Positions 18,153 through 26,552 are shown, numbered from the stretch's first letter. The stretch: DNA of 36,941 nucleotides from Betaproteobacteria bacterium (GCA_029863065.1 JAOTWE010000003.1:1-36941); one strand, 5' to 3'. Translations and numbers: made by a program. The notes: generated by a model not told the origin, from the sequence alone.

Positions 18153-18902
18153 TCAGCCTCCGCGCGCCCGCTCGACGCGCACGATGCGCGTCGACCAGCC
18201 CGCCACGTGCCGCTGCTCGCGCGCGTCGTCGACCTGGTTCAGGCTCGGGCTGAAGAACACCCCCGGCGCGTGCAGGAGCTTCGACACGGGAAAGACGATC
18301 ATCAGCGCCGCGACCAGCACGAGGTGCACGAGCAGCGCCGGGTCGGCGGGAAGCGCCCGCCAGTCGAAGACCATCAGCCCGAGGAAGAACGCCTTCAACG
18401 CGACGATGTCGGTGTGCGCGACGTACTTCATGGCGAGGCCGCTCGCGGCGATGGCGACGAGCAGCGCGAGCATCAGGTGGTCCGACGGGCTGCTGATGTA
18501 GCGCACGCGATCGACCAGAAAGCGCCGCGCCCAAAGTCCCGCGAGGCCGGCGAGCATGGCGAACCCCGCGTACACGCCGAACGGCTGCATCAGGTTGACC
18601 CAGCCCCACACCGGCTCGGTGAAATAGCGCAGGTGGCGCAACAGCACCAGCAGCAGCGCTGCGTGAAACGTCCAGCCGAACAGCCAGATCCACTTGTTGG
18701 ACCGGAACAGGGCGCGGAACAGCGTCACCTCGAGGAACATGCGCAGCACGACGCCGCCGCGCGTCGTCGGCGCCGGCGGGATCGGGATCTTCAGCGGCTG
18801 CGGGGTGCGCGCGTACACCCAGCACCGCCAGCCCACGCCGGCGACGAGCGCCGCCGCCGCGACGTAGAACAGCAGCGCGTAGATGAGGGTCAGCGCGGAC
18901 AC
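18153..18902 (-). CDS. dsrM: DsrM, NarI-like membrane cytochrome b subunit
   Basis: 249 aa multi-TM protein, WLFGWTFHAALLLVLLRHLRYFTEPV; immediately after dsrC and before dsrK. Confidence 0.94.
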   Translation of the reverse strand: MSALTLIYALLFYVAAAALVAGVGWRCWVYARTPQPLKIPIPPAPTTRGGVVLRMFLEVTLFRALFRSNKWIWLFGWTFHAALLLVLLRHLRYFTEPVWGWVNLMQPFGVYAGFAMLAGLAGLWARRFLVDRVRYISSPSDHLMLALLVAIAASGLAMKYVAHTDIVALKAFFLGLMVFDWRALPADPALLVHLVLVAALMIVFPVSKLLHAPGVFFSPSLNQVDDAREQRHVAGWSTRIVRVERARGG

Positions 18903-18918
18903 GGGTCCGCTCCGCCGC

Positions 18919-19251
18919 CTACACGCAGCCGGTCGGCTTGGGCAGCCCCGCGTACTTGCAGGCCTGCTTGGCGGGGCCGTACGGAAACAGCTCGTACAGG
19001 TACTTGCTGTTGCCCTTGTCCGCGCCGAGCTTCTTGCCGATGGCCTTGGTCAGCACGCGCACTGCCGGCGCGATCTGGTACTCGTCGTAGTACTCGCGCA
19101 GGAAGTTGAGCACTTCCCAGTGGTTCTGGGTCAGCTCGCAGCTGTCGAGCCGCGCCATTTCCTTCGCCACGTCCTCGCTCCAGTCGGTGCGGTTCGCGAG
19201 ATAGCCTTCCTCGTCGGTCTCGATGGTCTTGCCGTCCATTTCGATGGGCAT
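18919..19251 (-). CDS. dsrC: DsrC, canonical sulfur carrier with both C-terminal cysteines
   Basis: LFPYGPAKQACKYAGLPKPTGCV C-terminus with both conserved cysteines. Confidence 0.97.
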   Translation of the reverse strand: MPIEMDGKTIETDEEGYLANRTDWSEDVAKEMARLDSCELTQNHWEVLNFLREYYDEYQIAPAVRVLTKAIGKKLGADKGNSKYLYELFPYGPAKQACKYAGLPKPTGCV

Positions 19252-19272
19252 TTCGGAAGTTCCTCTAAAAGG

Positions 19273-19572
19273 TCAAAGCCAGGATTGCACGGCGTTGTGC
19301 TCGGCTACGAGGTCCACGAACCCTCCGTAGTCCACCAGGCGAACGCCGTCCATCACCCGGTTCTGCATGCCCCGCGCCTCGACATCGGGCTTGAGGGCGT
19401 AAATCGTCACGCTGTGCAGAGCTTTCTGCACCTGCGGCGAGACGGCCGTGTCCCGGGCCGCCGCGTACACGCCGTCCTCGATCAGCAGCACCGCGCTGCC
19501 CTGCCGCGCGAACTTCAGGCAGCTCTCCAGCGCCTTGTGCTCGAACGGCGACTTGTTGACGGTATGCAGCAT
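19273..19572 (-). CDS. dsrH: DsrH (TusB-like)
   Basis: MLHTVNKSPFEHKALESCLKFARQGSAVLLIEDGVYAA. Confidence 0.95.
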   Translation of the reverse strand: MLHTVNKSPFEHKALESCLKFARQGSAVLLIEDGVYAAARDTAVSPQVQKALHSVTIYALKPDVEARGMQNRVMDGVRLVDYGGFVDLVAEHNAVQSWL

Positions 19573-19583
19573 CGCTTGGGTCC

Positions 19584-19967
19584 TCAGAAGCTCAGGATCA
19601 CGTCCTGCGCTTCCATGATCTCGGCCATGCGTTCGGCGTCCACCACCTCGACCGGCACCACGAGGTCGGATTCGCTCAGCCCGCGTGCCTCGAGCGCCTC
19701 CTTCTCCACGTAGAGCTTGGTGACGTCGTAGTCCTCCAGGGCGCGGAACGCAGGCGAGAAGTTCTTCACTTCCAGTGCCTTGGTGTCCTGGCCCTTCGTC
19801 AGCTGGTACACGCCGTCGCCCAGGAACGCGAGGCTCACGTCCTGCTCGAACGCGGCGCCGATCAGCACCACTTCCAGCGACTCGAGCGCATAGAGGGTGC
19901 CGTAGGGCGCCCTGCGGTTCACGTACAGGAAGCGCTTGGCGACGCTGCCTGCGTTTTCCTCAGTCAC
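19584..19967 (-). CDS. dsrF: DsrF (TusC-like); GTG start inferred
   Basis: KRFLYVNRRAPYGTLYALESLEVVLIGAAFEQDVSLAFLGDGVYQL; the ORF extension to 20057 runs into dsrE and is out of frame with it. Confidence 0.93.
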   Translation of the reverse strand: MTEENAGSVAKRFLYVNRRAPYGTLYALESLEVVLIGAAFEQDVSLAFLGDGVYQLTKGQDTKALEVKNFSPAFRALEDYDVTKLYVEKEALEARGLSESDLVVPVEVVDAERMAEIMEAQDVILSF

Positions 19968-20352
19968 CGAACACCACCAACCGGTCGGACTGGATGCCGG
20001 CTTCGATGAGCTGTCCCAGGCCCGAGATGCGAAAGCCCGGCGCGATGTTGTCGGCATCCTTGCCGTTGCGCTTGGCCTCGCTCTTGTCCATCAGCCCGCG
20101 GCGCTGCGCGGCGGCGATGCACACCACGAGATCGAGCTTGTGCTCGGCGGCGAGCTCGCTCCAGCGCTTGACGATGTTGCGGTCGTCCTGCGGCGGCACG
20201 GTGAGCCGCGTGCCGTTGTTCACGCCGTCGTGATAGAAGAACACGCGGTAGATCTCGTGCCCCTTCGCCAGCGCGGCCTTGACGAACTGGTAGGCGGTGT
20301 CCGAGGCCTCGTGGGTATAGGGCCCTTCGTTCACGAGGATGCCGAATTTCAT
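19960..20352 (-). CDS. dsrE: DsrE (TusD-like) sulfurtransferase subunit
   Basis: MKFGILVNEGPYTHEASDTAYQFVKAALAKGHEIYRVFFYHDGVNNGT...LVVCIAAAQRRGL. Confidence 0.96.
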   Translation of the reverse strand: MKFGILVNEGPYTHEASDTAYQFVKAALAKGHEIYRVFFYHDGVNNGTRLTVPPQDDRNIVKRWSELAAEHKLDLVVCIAAAQRRGLMDKSEAKRNGKDADNIAPGFRISGLGQLIEAGIQSDRLVVFGD

Positions 20353-20364
20353 GCCGCCGCGCGC

Positions 20365-21459
20365 CTAGAAGCGGATGTGCGCCGAGGCGTTGAGGCTGTT
20401 CCTCGCGCCGCGCCAATTGTCGATGTGGAACTTGGTGAACGGCAGCCCCGTGAGCTCGAAAAAGCGCGGCCAGCCGATGCGCTCCACCCAGTCGCCGACG
20501 CGCTCCCAGTCGCGCGCATCCTTCTTGTACGTGTAGAGGATCTTCTTCACCACTGCGGCCACCTCGGGCCAGCGCGGCGGGTTGTTGGGCAGCCCGGCCG
20601 CCACCAGCTTCTGGAACATGGGCTTGGAGCGGGCGTTGGAATTCTTGCCGCCGACCCAGATGGCGAGCTTGGAATGCTCCGGGTCGTTGATCTGCATCGG
20701 CGGGCACGGCGGATAGCAGGCGCCGCAGCAGATGCATTTCTTCTCGTCCACCTCCAGCGAGGGCTTGCCGTTGACGATCGCCGGGCGGATCGCCGCCACC
20801 GGGCAGCGCGCCACCACGGAAGGGCGCTCGCACACGTTCGCCACGAGGTCGTGGTTGATCTTGGGGGGCTTGGTGTGCTGCACGTTGATCGCGATGTCGC
20901 CCTGGCCGCCGCAGTTGATCTGGCAGCAGGAGGTTGTGATGTGCACGCGGTTGGGCATCTCCTCCTTGATGAACTCTTCATACAGCTCGTCCATCAGCGA
21001 CTTCACCACGCCCGAGGCATCCGTCCCCGGGATGTCGCAGTGCAGCCAGCCCTGGGTGTGCGAGATCATGGTCACCGAGTTGCCGGTGCCGCCGACCGGG
21101 TAGCCCGCGTCGTTGAAGGCCTGGATCAGCGGGCCGACCTTGTCCCAGCTGGAGACCATCACCTCCAGGTTCGAGCGGATGGTGAATCGGACGAACCCCT
21201 CGCCGTACTTGTCGATGATGTCGCACAGCAGGTTGATCTCGTACGGACCGAGCTGGCGCTGCGTGCCGACGCGCACCGTCCAGATCTCGTCGCCCGAGTA
21301 GGCGACGTGGTGCAGCACGCCCGGGCGCGGTCGGTCGTGGTACTTCCAGTTGCCGAAGTTCTTGATCATCAGCGGATGCATGTACTGCATGCCGTCGGGA
21401 CACCCGCTCTCGATCGGCGCTCGCATCTGCTTCTTCTCGATTACCTGTGCTTGTGCCAC
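20365..21459 (-). CDS. dsrB: DsrB, dissimilatory sulfite reductase beta subunit (oxidative type by context)
   Basis: HITTSCCQINCGGQGDIAINVQHTKPPKI; CICCGACYPPCPPMQI; IESGCPDGMQYMHPLMIKNFGNWKYHDRPRPGVLHH. Confidence 0.97.
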   Translation of the reverse strand: MAQAQVIEKKQMRAPIESGCPDGMQYMHPLMIKNFGNWKYHDRPRPGVLHHVAYSGDEIWTVRVGTQRQLGPYEINLLCDIIDKYGEGFVRFTIRSNLEVMVSSWDKVGPLIQAFNDAGYPVGGTGNSVTMISHTQGWLHCDIPGTDASGVVKSLMDELYEEFIKEEMPNRVHITTSCCQINCGGQGDIAINVQHTKPPKINHDLVANVCERPSVVARCPVAAIRPAIVNGKPSLEVDEKKCICCGACYPPCPPMQINDPEHSKLAIWVGGKNSNARSKPMFQKLVAAGLPNNPPRWPEVAAVVKKILYTYKKDARDWERVGDWVERIGWPRFFELTGLPFTKFHIDNWRGARNSLNASAHIRF

Positions 21460-21480
21460 TGCGATCTCCTCGGTCCGGTC

Positions 21481-22785
21481 TCAGGCCGCCGACTTCTGCT
21501 GGCGATCGATCCACTTCTGCGCTTCCTTGTCCCAGTCGTCCAGGCGCACGTAGGAGCTGGTGCGCGGGTGCGTGATCATGTTCGGGTCGACCTCGACGCC
21601 GATGCCCTCGAGGAAGCTCGCCAGGCCGATGCGCTCGATCATTTCGCCGCAGCGCTCGTGCTCGAGGCCGTTCTCCGCCCAGAAATCGATCACCGTGGCG
21701 GCGAGCTCGCGCAGTTTCTCGTAGTCCTCGTCGGTCTCCATCTTCATGAACGGCACGATCACCGTGCCCATGGTGTCGCCGATCTTGAGTGTGCGCTTGC
21801 CGCCGATGAGCAGCGTGATGCCGCGGTCCTTGCCGGGCTTCAAGGCCTTGGTCATGACGTTGATGCAGTGCATGCAGCGCACGCAGCTCTTGTTGTCGAC
21901 TTCCAGCGTATCGTCGTCGTTGAGCGAGAGCGCCTTCGTCGGGCAGCGCGCGATCACGTTGTCGATCGTGTACTTGCGGCCGTGGCCCGCGACATATTCC
22001 TTCACGCCCTTCTGGTCGACCTGCATGTCGTCGCGCCAGGTGCCGATGACGGCGAAGTCGGCGCGCTGGATCGAGTTCATGCAGTCGTTGGGGCAGCCCG
22101 AGACCTTGAACTTGAACTTGTAGGGCAGCGCCGGGCGGTGCATGTCGTCGATGAAGTTGTTGACGAGCGTCCGGTGGATGCGGTGCTCGTTGGTGCACGA
22201 CTGCTCGCAGCGCGCCGCGCCGACGCAGGACATCGCGGTGCGCACGCAGGGGCCCGCGCCGCCCAGGTCGAAGCCGTACTCGTTGATCTCGTCGAAGAAA
22301 TGCTGCGTGTTCTCGCTCGTCGAGCCGATGAACATGATGTTGCCGGTCTGGCCGTGGAACGCGATCAGGCCGGAGCCCCACTTGCTCCACGAGCCCGAGA
22401 GCTGGCGCAGGAGCTTGGTCGTGTAGTGGTTGCCCGCCGGCGGCTGCACGCGCAGCGTATGAAATTCCTTGGACTCCGGGAACATGCTCGCCACTTCGGA
22501 AAAGCGCGGGATGATGCCGCCGCCATAGCCGAACACCGAGACGGTGCCGCCCTTCCAGTAGCCGAGGCGCGTCTTGTAGGAATGCTCGAGCTGGCCGAGC
22601 AGGTCGACCATCATGTTGTTGTCGTGCGCGAGGCGCTTCAGGCCGGTGACGAAGCTCGGCCAGGGGCCGCTCTCGAGCTGGTCGAGCATGGGCGTCGGAT
22701 GGAAGGCCTTGCTGGACTTCTTCTCCTTGGGCAAAAACGTGCTGTGCCGCTCAGGATTCTTGGGCGGCGTGCGGGCGTCGGACAT
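21481..22785 (-). CDS. dsrA: DsrA, dissimilatory sulfite reductase alpha subunit
   Basis: KRLAHDNNMMVDLLGQLEHSYKTRLGYWKGGTVSVFGYGGGIIPRF...CVGAARCEQSCTNEHRIHR...KVSGCPNDCMNSIQRADFAVIGTW; RBS GAGGAGGG just upstream. Confidence 0.98.
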   Translation of the reverse strand: MSDARTPPKNPERHSTFLPKEKKSSKAFHPTPMLDQLESGPWPSFVTGLKRLAHDNNMMVDLLGQLEHSYKTRLGYWKGGTVSVFGYGGGIIPRFSEVASMFPESKEFHTLRVQPPAGNHYTTKLLRQLSGSWSKWGSGLIAFHGQTGNIMFIGSTSENTQHFFDEINEYGFDLGGAGPCVRTAMSCVGAARCEQSCTNEHRIHRTLVNNFIDDMHRPALPYKFKFKVSGCPNDCMNSIQRADFAVIGTWRDDMQVDQKGVKEYVAGHGRKYTIDNVIARCPTKALSLNDDDTLEVDNKSCVRCMHCINVMTKALKPGKDRGITLLIGGKRTLKIGDTMGTVIVPFMKMETDEDYEKLRELAATVIDFWAENGLEHERCGEMIERIGLASFLEGIGVEVDPNMITHPRTSSYVRLDDWDKEAQKWIDRQQKSAA

Positions 22786-22939
22786 CGCTTCCCTCCTCAG
22801 GGTGCGGAATCGAACCCTGCAAGTGTAATGAGGACACCTTCCGCGCAGGCCTGAATTTGGGGATAGACCGCAACGGCCACCCTCCCCCTTTGGAGATATA
22901 GGGCTTGCTTATGACCCAAGCGGCGGCAAATGGGGTAGC

Positions 22940-23842
22940 GTGTCACGCGCCTTGATTGCCGTCCTGCAGAAAGAATCTCCTTACGACCTCGACCGGCCGC
23001 AGGCCTACCTGCGCTGGCGCGACGAGAAGCTCGCGCGCTACCCGCGAAGCGCCGAGGCGCTGATTGTGGAGGTACGCGACCCGCGGGCGTTGAGCGACAG
23101 CGAGGCCGCGCACATCCGCCGCGTGTGCGCCGCGGCGAACATGGCGGTCTACGCGAGCCCGCTCGCCGGCGTGGCCGACAAGGACATTCCGCGCCGTCTC
23201 GGCGCGCGGCTGGGCCTCGAGCGCCTTCAGGCCAACCCGCTCGCGGACGAGGACGGCATCAGCTCGCTCGAAGTGACGGCGGAAAAGTCCGGCCGGGGCT
23301 ACGTCCCGTACTCCAACCGGCGGCTGCTCTGGCACACCGACGGCTACTACAACCCGCCCGGGAGCCGCATCCGCGCCTTCCTCCTGCACTGCGTACGCCC
23401 CGCGGCCGCGGGCGGCGAGAACCGCCTGCTCGATCCGGAGATCGCCTACATCCTGTTGCGCGACGCCGATCCGCGATATGTCAGGGCGCTGTCGGCCCCG
23501 GACGCCATGACCGTGCCGGCGAACGAGGAGGATCCGACCTTGCAGCGCGCTGCGCAGACGGGCCCGGTCTTCTCCTTTGAAGACGGAGCGCTGCACATGC
23601 GCTACACCGCGCGCACGCGCAGCATCGAATGGCGACAGGACGCGGCCACGCAGGCCGCGGTGAAGCGCCTGCGCGAGATCCTCGACTCCGACTCGCCGTA
23701 CGTCTTCCGGCTGAGGCTCTCGGGCGGCCAGGGCCTGGTGTGCAACAACGTGCTGCACGATCGCAGCGAATTCACGGACGCGCCGGGCGCGAGCCGGCTG
23801 GTCTACCGCGCCCGTTACGCGGACCGCATCGGCCCGGCATGA
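22940..23842 (+). CDS. TauD/TfdA-family (gamma-butyrobetaine hydroxylase-like) 2OG-Fe(II) dioxygenase
   Basis: YVPYSNRRLLWHTDGYYNP (HxD), GLVCNNVLHDRSEF...RLVYRARY; likely GTG start. Confidence 0.8.
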   Translation: MSRALIAVLQKESPYDLDRPQAYLRWRDEKLARYPRSAEALIVEVRDPRALSDSEAAHIRRVCAAANMAVYASPLAGVADKDIPRRLGARLGLERLQANPLADEDGISSLEVTAEKSGRGYVPYSNRRLLWHTDGYYNPPGSRIRAFLLHCVRPAAAGGENRLLDPEIAYILLRDADPRYVRALSAPDAMTVPANEEDPTLQRAAQTGPVFSFEDGALHMRYTARTRSIEWRQDAATQAAVKRLREILDSDSPYVFRLRLSGGQGLVCNNVLHDRSEFTDAPGASRLVYRARYADRIGPA

Positions 23843-24561
23843 GGACCTTCCCGCTCAAGTACATCAAGGAAAGCGCCGCCGTCGGCAACGCCGACGACAG
23901 CAGCGACGCAGCTGAGGAGACCGGGAAGCTCAAGCGCCTGGTGGCCGGCGTGCGCGAGGAGCTCGAGGCGCTCTCCCCCGGCGCCGCGCCGCTGCGGCGC
24001 GCGGACCTTCTGCTGCAGCTCGGCCGCGCGCTCGTGCGGCTCGAGCAGCGCGCCGAGGCCTGGGCCGCCGCGCGCGAGGCGTTCGATTTCTACCTGGCCG
24101 AGCAGGCCTGGGAAGGCGCGGCGCAAGCCTGCGACATCCTGTTCCTCGCCGACCAGCCGCAATCGCTCGCCGCGCTCGGCCAAGGCATCTGGCTCGCGGT
24201 GACCTATCCGGTGGATCCCGAGCTGAGCGTCGCGCTGCTGCAGCACGTGGTGGACGAGACGCCGCCCGATGCCGACGGCGCGGCGGTGGCCGCCGTCACG
24301 GCCTGCTACCTCGTCGACCTGCGCGCGCAGGAGCCGCAGCGCGAACACCTGCTGCTCTACACCAACCAGGTGCTCGCCACGGTGGCGCGACGGCATAGCG
24401 GCGTCGACGGCCAGGATTCTTTCAACCGCTGGATCGAGGACATGGAGCTGAGCGACCCGGCGCTGTTCCTGCCGCGGCTGCGGAACGTGGTCGATGTCCT
24501 GGTGCAGGACGAGTGGTGGTTCGACCGCGATGCCCTGCAGGCGGCGCTGCCCGCGGACTGA
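23839..24561 (+). CDS. Conserved all-helical (TPR-like) hypothetical protein
   Basis: 240 aa, Ala/Leu-rich helical repeats (RRADLLLQLGRALVRLEQRAEAWAAAREAFDFYLAEQAWEGAAQACDILF); ATG overlaps the upstream stop; translationally coupled position. Confidence 0.72.
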   Translation: MRTFPLKYIKESAAVGNADDSSDAAEETGKLKRLVAGVREELEALSPGAAPLRRADLLLQLGRALVRLEQRAEAWAAAREAFDFYLAEQAWEGAAQACDILFLADQPQSLAALGQGIWLAVTYPVDPELSVALLQHVVDETPPDADGAAVAAVTACYLVDLRAQEPQREHLLLYTNQVLATVARRHSGVDGQDSFNRWIEDMELSDPALFLPRLRNVVDVLVQDEWWFDRDALQAALPAD

Positions 24562-24562
24562 G

Positions 24563-25213
24563 ATGGACGACGTCGTGGACGCGGTGTTCGCGATCGAGTG
24601 CCGCAGCCTGCCGGTCGATCATGCCTACGCGCTCTCCGCGGCGATCCAGGCGGCGCTGCCGTGGTTCGCGGACGAGCCGCAGGCCGGGCTGCACACCGTG
24701 CACGGCGCGGCTTCGGGCGCGGGCTGGGTGCGGCCCGAGGGCGAGGAGGCGGTGCTGCAGCTTTCCCGGCGCACGAGGCTCGTGCTGCGGCTCCCCGGGC
24801 ATCGCATGGCAGACGCGGCGGCGCTCACCGGGCAGACCCTGGATATCGCCGGCTGTCCGCTGCGCGTGGGCCGGCTGTCTACGCGCCCGCTCCTGCGCAT
24901 CGCGTCGCTCTTCTCGCGCAGCGTGATCTTCGAGGGCGCGGCCGACGAAGCGGCGTTCGTCGCCGCCGCGAACGAAGGACTGTGTGCGCTCGGCGTCTCG
25001 GCCTCGACGATGCTCTGCGGCCGCGAGGTCGCGCTCGCCACGCCGCAAGGTGCCTACCGCACGCGCAGCCTGATGCTGACGGTCGCGACGCCCGCGCAGT
25101 CTTTGCTGCTCCAGCGCCAAGGCCTGGGCGAGGCGCGCAAGCTCGGCTGCGGTGTCTTCATCCCCCACAAGGACGTCGGCGACCTGCGTCCCACGCCGCT
25201 GGAAGCTTTTTGA
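24563..25213 (+). CDS. Stand-alone Cas6-fold protein resembling type I-MYXAN Cas6/Cmx6
   Basis: VDHAYALSAAIQAALPWFADEPQAGLHTVHG...LRLPGHRMADAAALTGQTLDIAGCPLRVG...RPLLRIASLFSRSVI...GLGEARKLGCGVFIPHKDV; C-terminal G-h-G-x5-G-h-G loop as in Cas6. Confidence 0.75.
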   Translation: MDDVVDAVFAIECRSLPVDHAYALSAAIQAALPWFADEPQAGLHTVHGAASGAGWVRPEGEEAVLQLSRRTRLVLRLPGHRMADAAALTGQTLDIAGCPLRVGRLSTRPLLRIASLFSRSVIFEGAADEAAFVAAANEGLCALGVSASTMLCGREVALATPQGAYRTRSLMLTVATPAQSLLLQRQGLGEARKLGCGVFIPHKDVGDLRPTPLEAF

Positions 25214-25250
25214 AGATTCCCATCGTGATCCGGCTTCAGGAGAAAGGACC

Positions 25251-25592
25251 ATGACGTACGAAGTGAACGGCAAGACCCTCGAGGCGACCGAGAACGGCTA
25301 CCTGGTGAACGCCGACGACTGGGACAAGGACGTCGCGCAGGCGATCGCCGCCGCGGAAGGGCTTTCACTCACCCAGGATCACTGGGACGTGATCGAGTAC
25401 CTGCGCGACGCCTGGTTCACCCACAACGGCGAGCAGCCCAACAACCGCGCCATCCTCAAGGCCATGCAGGACAAGTGGTCCGGGCGCAAGGTGGACAACA
25501 AGACGCTGTTCGATCTCTACCCGGGCAATCCATCCAAGCAGGCGGGCAAGGTCGCGGGGCTTCCCGAGAGCCTGCGCAAGGGCGGGTACTGA
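25251..25592 (+). CDS. DsrC/TusE-family protein lacking both C-terminal cysteines (RspA-like)
   Basis: VNGKTLEATENGYLVNADDWDKDVAQAIAAAEGLSLTQDHWDVIEYLRDAWF...NPSKQAGKVAGLPESLRKGGY; RBS aggagaaagg. Confidence 0.9.
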   Translation: MTYEVNGKTLEATENGYLVNADDWDKDVAQAIAAAEGLSLTQDHWDVIEYLRDAWFTHNGEQPNNRAILKAMQDKWSGRKVDNKTLFDLYPGNPSKQAGKVAGLPESLRKGGY

Positions 25593-25613
25593 CGCGCGCC
25601 GCTCGGAGCGCGA

Positions 25614-26483
25614 TCACCTTTTCGGTCCACCCGGTCCGGATTGCGAGCCGCCTGCTGTCCCCAATCCGATGTCGCGGCGCTGATCGAACACGACGTAGGA
25701 GATGGGCGCCGTCGGCTCGTAGCCGATGCGCTTGCGACGCGATTCGGCGAGCAGGTGATAGCGTACCTGCGCCTCGATCGTCGCCGCGCGAGCAGGCACA
25801 TCAAGTGTGTAGCGTCGCCGCTCGCCCCACGCCAGGCGCGTATCCCAGAGATCCACGATGAACGGCCGCCACAGGATGGTGCGCTCAAGCGTATCGGTCG
25901 TCTCGCGCAACACCCGACCACCGGCATCGAGCGCGCGCAGTCGCACCGTCAGGTGGCGATCCGGGGTCCCTGTGGGAAGGAAATGCGCGGCGCCGGTGTT
26001 CTCCAGCACCAGCGCGGCGATGCGCCCGCCGCCAGAAGCGATTGAATCCGAAAACGAGGCAGTAAGAGCCGAGCGCACCATCTGCGGATCGTGTCCGCCG
26101 CGCCAGGTGTGACGGCGTACCAATCGCGCGCTGCCGCCTTCAACGAGCGGGCGCTCAAGCGCGGGCATGTGGCATTGCACGCAGCCCGCGGCGGCCGGAC
26201 TGCGCACCAGGTACTCCCCGCTGCGGCCTTTGAGGCGACCTTGCCCGACCTCGATCTCGGCAATGGTCCCGCAGGGCGGCAGGCGATAAAAAGTGTCCCA
26301 GCGCTCGCCTTGAACGACGTGGCAGCGCATGCACAAGGCATTGGCATCGGAGAACTTCTCGACCGGGTGCGGTGCGTTCGGGCTGCCCCTCGGCCCCAGA
26401 ATCCTGCCCTCGCGCAGATGGCAGCCGGCACAGGTGACGCCTTCCTGCTTCAGGGCCGGATCGAAATCCGGGTTCGGCGCGAG
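25614..26483 (-). pseudogene. Multiheme c-type cytochrome, 5'-truncated by an IS3-family insertion
   Basis: CAGCH, CMRCH, CVQCH in frame; host reading frame begins ...SLAPNPDFDP at the IS boundary with no start codon or leader on the host side; the IS boundary falls at 26484. Confidence 0.8.
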
Positions 26484-26511
26484 TGAACTGACCGGCCTTT
26501 TCTGTACCAGG
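26484..26511. repeat. IS left terminal inverted repeat
   Basis: tgaactgaccggccttttctgtaccagg; matches the reverse complement of 27704..27729 with a few mismatches and a 2-nt gap. Confidence 0.75.
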
Positions 26512-26552
26512 TTGAGAGTTGTAGAGTTCAACTTGGAAGAAGGATCAGGCAG

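Noticed and set aside
22803-22825. tRNA T-arm-like string (rev. comp. GCAGGGTTCGATTCCGC) upstream of dsrA
   Set aside because: The stem pairs poorly and no acceptor, D or anticodon arms can be placed around it; better read as part of the leader dyad
19936-22854. 972-aa + strand ORF
   Set aside because: It is antisense to dsrA, dsrB and dsrE/F, has low-complexity Arg/His/Ala/Val composition, and is a typical spurious open frame opposite high-GC3 genes
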